From positions 1 to 8,433 of the forward strand of contig CAIODK010000291.1 of NCBI GenBank assembly GCA_903856995.1: a stretch of 8,433 nt of DNA, written 5' to 3'. Below the pieces are notes generated by a model. That model made no database searches, was not told the origin of the DNA, and saw only the letters and a list, made by a program, of their open reading frames with translations. Positions 6,023 to 8,433 of this stretch are shown here, in pieces. This DNA comes from an uncultured Burkholderiales bacterium. GTDB taxonomy: Bacteria; Pseudomonadota; Gammaproteobacteria; Burkholderiales; Burkholderiaceae_C. The translations under genes and the position numbers were made by a program. The stretch's first letter is position 1; each line of letters opens with the position of its first letter.

Positions 6023-6409
6023 TCATTGCGCGTCAAAAGCAGCGGGGTACCACTCTAATTTTTCGCCTTCTAGGGCCACCACATCAAATCGACAGGGGGG
6101 CTCTTGGCGCAGCTTCAACAAAAAATGCCTTGCTGTAAACACAATGCGCCGTTGTTTGACGGGGGTGATGCTGCTTAACGCGCCCCCGTAATCGCGTGCG
6201 CTCCGCTGGCGCACCTCCACAAACACCAAGGTGCCATCGGCATCGCGCAGGATTAAATCTATTTCCCCGCCCCCCCGCCCGGGCGTCCGATAATTGCGTT
6301 GCACCAGCTGCAGGCCTTGGGCTTGCAAATGCTGTAACGCGCGGTCTTCAGCCGCATCCCCTTTTTGCTTGGTGGTTGAGCTTGATGCTTCGATCTTGAG
6401 CTTTTGCAT
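6023..6409 (-). CDS. yraN: YraN family (UPF0102) nuclease-fold protein
   Basis: 128-residue UPF0102 protein; function not established. It has the restriction-endonuclease-like core: KGDAAEDRALQHLQAQGL (16-33), NYRTPGRGGGEIDLI (39-53) with Glu49 and Asp51, and LVFVEVRQRS (61-70) with Glu65. The third catalytic position of the D-ExK pattern is Arg67, not Lys, which is a departure from E. coli-like YraN though the stretch FVEVRQRS seems familiar in Burkholderiales. Length is typical. A strong GGAGG precedes the ATG. It is the first gene of the yraN-SIS-dolP operon and stands head to head with rsmI, the E. coli neighbourhood without lpoA. Confidence 0.92.
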   Translation of the reverse strand: MQKLKIEASSSTTKQKGDAAEDRALQHLQAQGLQLVQRNYRTPGRGGGEIDLILRDADGTLVFVEVRQRSARDYGGALSSITPVKQRRIVFTARHFLLKLRQEPPCRFDVVALEGEKLEWYPAAFDAQ

Positions 6410-6413
6410 AGCC

Positions 6414-6418
6414 CCTCC
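6414..6418 (-). promoter_or_regulatory. Shine-Dalgarno site of yraN, inside the rsmI start region
   Basis: GGAGG on the minus strand, 4 nt before the yraN ATG at 6409. It fills most of the 12-bp gap to the rsmI ATG at 6422, so the plus strand there is pyrimidine-rich (CCCCTCC) and offers rsmI no ribosome site. Confidence 0.65.
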
Positions 6419-6421
6419 GTC

Positions 6422-7339
6422 ATGAGTGCCAACTACGATTCCGCCTTAACAGCCGCCAACGCGGCGGCCGCCGTGCAACATTATCCGATCGGGTCGTTGT
6501 ACGTGGTTGCAACTCCAATTGGCAATTTAGCTGATATCTCCCTACGTGCGCTCCACGTACTTGGCCTTTGCGACACCTTGGCCTGCGAGGACACACGCCA
6601 TAGCCAAACCCTGCTGCGAGCGTATGGCATCGACAAGTCCTCCTCCCAATGGTTAGCGGTTCACCAGCACAACGAAGCCGAAGCCGCTGAAGAGGTGATT
6701 CGCCGCCTACAAGCCGGCCAACGCGTCGCATACGTCAGCGATGCCGGCACGCCTGCGGTGAGCGACCCTGGTGCACGTTTGGTGTGGCAAGTGCAGCGCG
6801 CGGGTCTGCGCGTCGTGCCCATGCCAGGCGCGAGCAGTGTGACCGCGCTCTTGAGCGCCTGCGGCACGCCTGCACATGACTCATCCGGCTTTGTGTTCGT
6901 CGGATTTTTACCTTCAAAAGCCACCGAGCGAGCCCATGCAGTTGACGTATTGGGACAAGAGCCCCGCACGCAAGTGCTACTGGAAGCGCCTCACCGCATT
7001 GAGGCGCTGGCAGCGGCGCTGGGAGCCTTGGGCTCACGCCCTGTGACGGTGGGCCGAGAGCTGACCAAACAGTTTGAAGAGATCGCCACCGTTGCCGCAG
7101 AAGACTTGGCGGGCTGGATTTCTGCCAGCCCACAACGCACACGGGGAGAATTTGCTTTGGTACTGCATGCCCAAGCACAAGAGCGCGTCGAAGGGGCAGA
7201 CAACGATCGATTGCTGACCATCTTGATGCAAGAGCTGCCGCTCAAAACGGCAGTCAAAGTGGCAGCAGAACTGAGTGGCGAAGCAAAGAACGCTTTGTAT
7301 GACCGAGCCTTGGTGTTGAAACAGGCCACCAACGGCTGA
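6422..7339 (+). CDS. rsmI: 16S rRNA 2'-O-ribose methyltransferase RsmI (C1402)
   Basis: 305-residue SAM-dependent enzyme of the tetrapyrrole methylase fold that methylates the 2'-OH of C1402 in 16S rRNA. Seen: LYVVATPIGNLADISLRAL (26-44), DTLACEDTRHS (51-61), AYVSDAGTPAVSDPGARL (103-120), VVPMPGASSVTALLSACG (131-148), FVGFLP (159-164), GRELTKQFEE (211-220) and RGEFALVL (241-248). Length is as in the family, slightly extended at the N-terminus. The frame also has a TTG at 6404, but that would overlap yraN; the ATG at 6422 gives an N-terminus like that remembered from related species. No Shine-Dalgarno site precedes it and I find no clear promoter, which must lie inside yraN. The stop is 5 bp from the 3' end of a tRNA gene on the other strand. 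Confidence 0.95.
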   Translation: MSANYDSALTAANAAAAVQHYPIGSLYVVATPIGNLADISLRALHVLGLCDTLACEDTRHSQTLLRAYGIDKSSSQWLAVHQHNEAEAAEEVIRRLQAGQRVAYVSDAGTPAVSDPGARLVWQVQRAGLRVVPMPGASSVTALLSACGTPAHDSSGFVFVGFLPSKATERAHAVDVLGQEPRTQVLLEAPHRIEALAAALGALGSRPVTVGRELTKQFEEIATVAAEDLAGWISASPQRTRGEFALVLHAQAQERVEGADNDRLLTILMQELPLKTAVKVAAELSGEAKNALYDRALVLKQATNG

Positions 7340-7344
7340 AAAGA

Positions 7345-7420
7345 TGGTGCGGCTGGCGGGGATCGAACCCACGACCCTTGGCTTCGGAGGCCAATACTCT
7401 ATCCACTGAGCTACAGCCGC
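7345..7420 (-). tRNA. tRNA-Arg (anticodon CCG)
   Basis: 76-nt cloverleaf on the minus strand, 5' end at 7420. The acceptor stem is GCGGCTG with CAGCCGC, followed by discriminator A and an encoded CCA (7347-7345). The D stem is GCTC/GAGT. The anticodon stem TTGGC/GCCAA closes the loop CTCCGAA, anticodon CCG, reading the Arg codon CGG. The variable loop is 5 nt. The T arm is GTGGG-TTCGATC-CCCGC. All stems pair, with one G-U each in the D and T stems. Confidence 0.97.
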
Positions 7421-7436
7421 ACTTTTCTCGTTTTGC

Positions 7437-7442
7437 ATTGTA
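7437..7442 (-). promoter_or_regulatory. Putative -10 element of the tRNA-Arg gene
   Basis: TACAAT on the minus strand, ending 16 bp before the tRNA 5' end, which suits a start about 8-10 nt upstream of the mature end. No good -35 at 15-19 bp spacing (AGCGTT at 17 bp is poor). Confidence 0.4.
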
Positions 7443-7452
7443 GGCGCCCCGT

Positions 7453-7458
7453 TATAAT
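7453..7458 (+). promoter_or_regulatory. Consensus -10 element of the cytochrome c gene
   Basis: A perfect TATAAT, 36 bp before the ATG at 7495. The -35 side is weak: TTGCAT at 7433-7438 is only 14 bp away, and TTTTGC at 7431-7436 is at 16 bp. The transcript would carry a leader of about 30 nt with AGGA (7484-7487) as ribosome site, 7 nt before the ATG. Confidence 0.55.
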
Positions 7459-7494
7459 TAACGCTGTTTTAAAGCCACCGCACAGGATTTAAGT

Positions 7495-8001
7495 ATGAGC
7501 AACCAGCACCACGAAGAAGATCACACAGGTCCTATCAAGACCCCCAAGCAGCTTTTGTTGGCTGTTCTGTACTCGTTTGTGCTGCCTGTGTTCATCATTA
7601 TTGGTTTGGTTGCTTATGTAACTTCCGCCAACAAGCCACAGGCTGGCTCTTCTAACGAACCTGAAGCGATTGCTGCGCGTATCCAAAAAGTGGGTGCTGT
7701 TGAAATCAAAGATGCCAACCGCGCAGCACGCAACGGCGAAGAAGTGTTCAAAGCACAATGTTCCGCTTGTCACGCCACTGGCGTTGCTGGTTCACCAAAG
7801 TTTGGCGATGCTGGCGCTTGGGGTCCTCGCATCGGCAAAGGTTTTGATGCCTTGTTGACTTCAGCCCTCAAAGGCAAAGGCGCCATGGGCCCACAAAGCG
7901 GCGGCGATTTTGAAGATTTCGAAATTGCTCGTGGTGTGGTCTACATGGCCAACGCAGCTGGCGCTAAGTTCACAGAACCTAAGAAGCCTGAAGCGAAATA
8001 A
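7495..8001 (+). CDS. Membrane-anchored c-type cytochrome (cytochrome c5 type)
   Basis: 168-residue electron carrier. A short acidic, His-rich cytoplasmic N-terminus (HHEEDH) is followed by one membrane segment (about 20-42, LLLAVLYSFVLPVFIIIGLVAYV), then a linker and one periplasmic haem c domain. The haem-binding CSACH is at 89-93. The likely axial Met is Met131 in KGKGAMGPQSGG, the counterpart of the GAMPPKGG loop of cytochrome c5. The extra cysteine pair seen in classical c5 near the C-terminus is absent. Codons lean to GCT, GTT and GGC and the gene is AT-richer than its neighbours, as expected for a strongly expressed gene. It probably passes electrons to a terminal oxidase; the exact partner is not visible here. 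It stands divergently from tRNA-Arg and ends at a terminator. Confidence 0.9.
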   Translation: MSNQHHEEDHTGPIKTPKQLLLAVLYSFVLPVFIIIGLVAYVTSANKPQAGSSNEPEAIAARIQKVGAVEIKDANRAARNGEEVFKAQCSACHATGVAGSPKFGDAGAWGPRIGKGFDALLTSALKGKGAMGPQSGGDFEDFEIARGVVYMANAAGAKFTEPKKPEAK

Positions 8002-8018
8002 GCGACTCACGCGCCATC

Positions 8019-8046
8019 AAAAAACCGGCTGTTAGCCGGTTTTTTT
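8019..8046. terminator. Bidirectional intrinsic terminator
   Basis: A six-base A-run, GC stem CCGGCT/AGCCGG around a 3-nt loop GTT, then seven Ts: a 12-bp perfect stem if the A/T parts pair. It follows the cytochrome stop by 17 bp and overlaps the TAA stop (8045-8047) of the convergent gene, so it can end both transcripts. Confidence 0.92.
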
Positions 8047-8433
8047 ATTCTTGATTTCCAATCTGCGCCTTTTGTGGGCTTCTGATGTAGCCAAAGCGCT
8101 CCGGCAATTCTCGGGTGATGGCCTCTTGCGGCACCCACAAGCCCGCCTCAATCAGGTCGGCAGCTTGTAGGACGTCTTGGGTATGGACCAAGCCAAACCC
8201 CTGTTCTGTGTCGAGGTAAAGGCGCCCATGTTCATCCACGATGCAGCGCTGCATTCGTGCTTCGTTGCCTGTGTGTGATTGGATGCGGCCGTCAGGTTGT
8301 AATCGCCAGACCCAGGGGGTGGCCTCTAATTCCACGTACACGCGCTGTGGTCCGTTTTGGAAAAACCAATTACCTTGTTTGTCCGATTCGTAGTTGCGGC
8401 AAATGAAGGCGATCAGTTTCTCGTGCGACAGCC
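8045..8433 (-). CDS. Conserved protein of unknown function (partial, 5' end outside window)
   Basis: The frame is open from the right edge to the TAA, giving 129 residues of a longer or near-complete protein; a GTG at 8341 is internal because the upstream residues continue the domain (LSHEKLIAFICRNYESDKQG, then NWFFQNGPQRVYVELEATPW). It is soluble, with no signal peptide or membrane segment in view, and contains several aromatic-rich strands (WFFQNGPQRVYVEL, PWVWRL) and a C-terminal GFGLVHTQD and RFGYIRSP. I recognise it as a type of small conserved protein seen in Comamonadaceae but cannot name its family or function. Only a few N-terminal residues seem to be missing. It converges on the cytochrome gene and shares its terminator. 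Confidence 0.75.
   Translation of the reverse strand, partial: LSHEKLIAFICRNYESDKQGNWFFQNGPQRVYVELEATPWVWRLQPDGRIQSHTGNEARMQRCIVDEHGRLYLDTEQGFGLVHTQDVLQAADLIEAGLWVPQEAITRELPERFGYIRSPQKAQIGNQE

Noticed and set aside
7034..7438. 134-codon minus-strand frame starting AVAQWIEYWPPKPRVVGSIPASRT
   Set aside because: Its first part is the translated tRNA-Arg gene, a well-known false protein, and the rest is antisense to rsmI.

Overview
The window looks like chromosomal DNA of a betaproteobacterium of the order Burkholderiales, most likely family Comamonadaceae. This rests on how the proteins read (GlcD, RsmI, a membrane-anchored cytochrome c of the c5 type, a PilT next to YggS) and on gene order. 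It is an inference from remembered families, not a database result. Most of it is housekeeping sequence, dense and well ordered, with no insertion sequence, CRISPR array or prophage.

Layout. Positions 2-847 (+) hold the C-terminal half of the glycolate oxidase subunit GlcD, cut by the window edge. Convergent to it, on the minus strand, is a small unit reading from 1857 down to 819: a sigma70-like promoter, a wrecked higB toxin gene, an intact higA antitoxin gene, and a RimJ/RimL-type GNAT acetyltransferase 16 bp behind it. yggS (minus, 1866-2582) stands divergently, 29 bp from pilT (plus, 2612-3637). A beta-hydroxyacid dehydrogenase (plus, 3704-4618) follows and ends at a two-way terminator at 4635-4669.

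From 6409 down to 4688 on the minus strand lies the operon yraN, SIS-domain gene (GmhA/DiaA family), BON-domain lipoprotein gene (dolP). rsmI reads divergently from yraN with only 12 bp between the two ATG codons. This is the E. coli rsmI/yraN/diaA/dolP neighbourhood without lpoA, and it links rRNA methylation, an envelope lipoprotein and a sugar-phosphate isomerase-fold protein. rsmI runs into a tRNA-Arg(CCG) gene on the opposite strand with 5 bp between them. The tRNA and the cytochrome c gene share a 74-bp divergent spacer. The cytochrome gene ends at a second two-way terminator at 8019-8046, which also serves a conserved gene of unknown function that runs off the right edge.

The most interesting part is 819-1857. 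The HigB toxin is reduced to two short pieces in different frames (LRAPPGDRLEA, then ALDVEIVDYH and stop), while its antitoxin keeps a promoter, a Shine-Dalgarno site and a full reading frame, and now sits directly upstream of a GNAT gene. This may be simple decay of a toxin-antitoxin locus, or an antitoxin kept as a regulator of the acetyltransferase. The second point of interest is the SIS protein, which resembles DiaA overall but keeps the GmhA catalytic residues.
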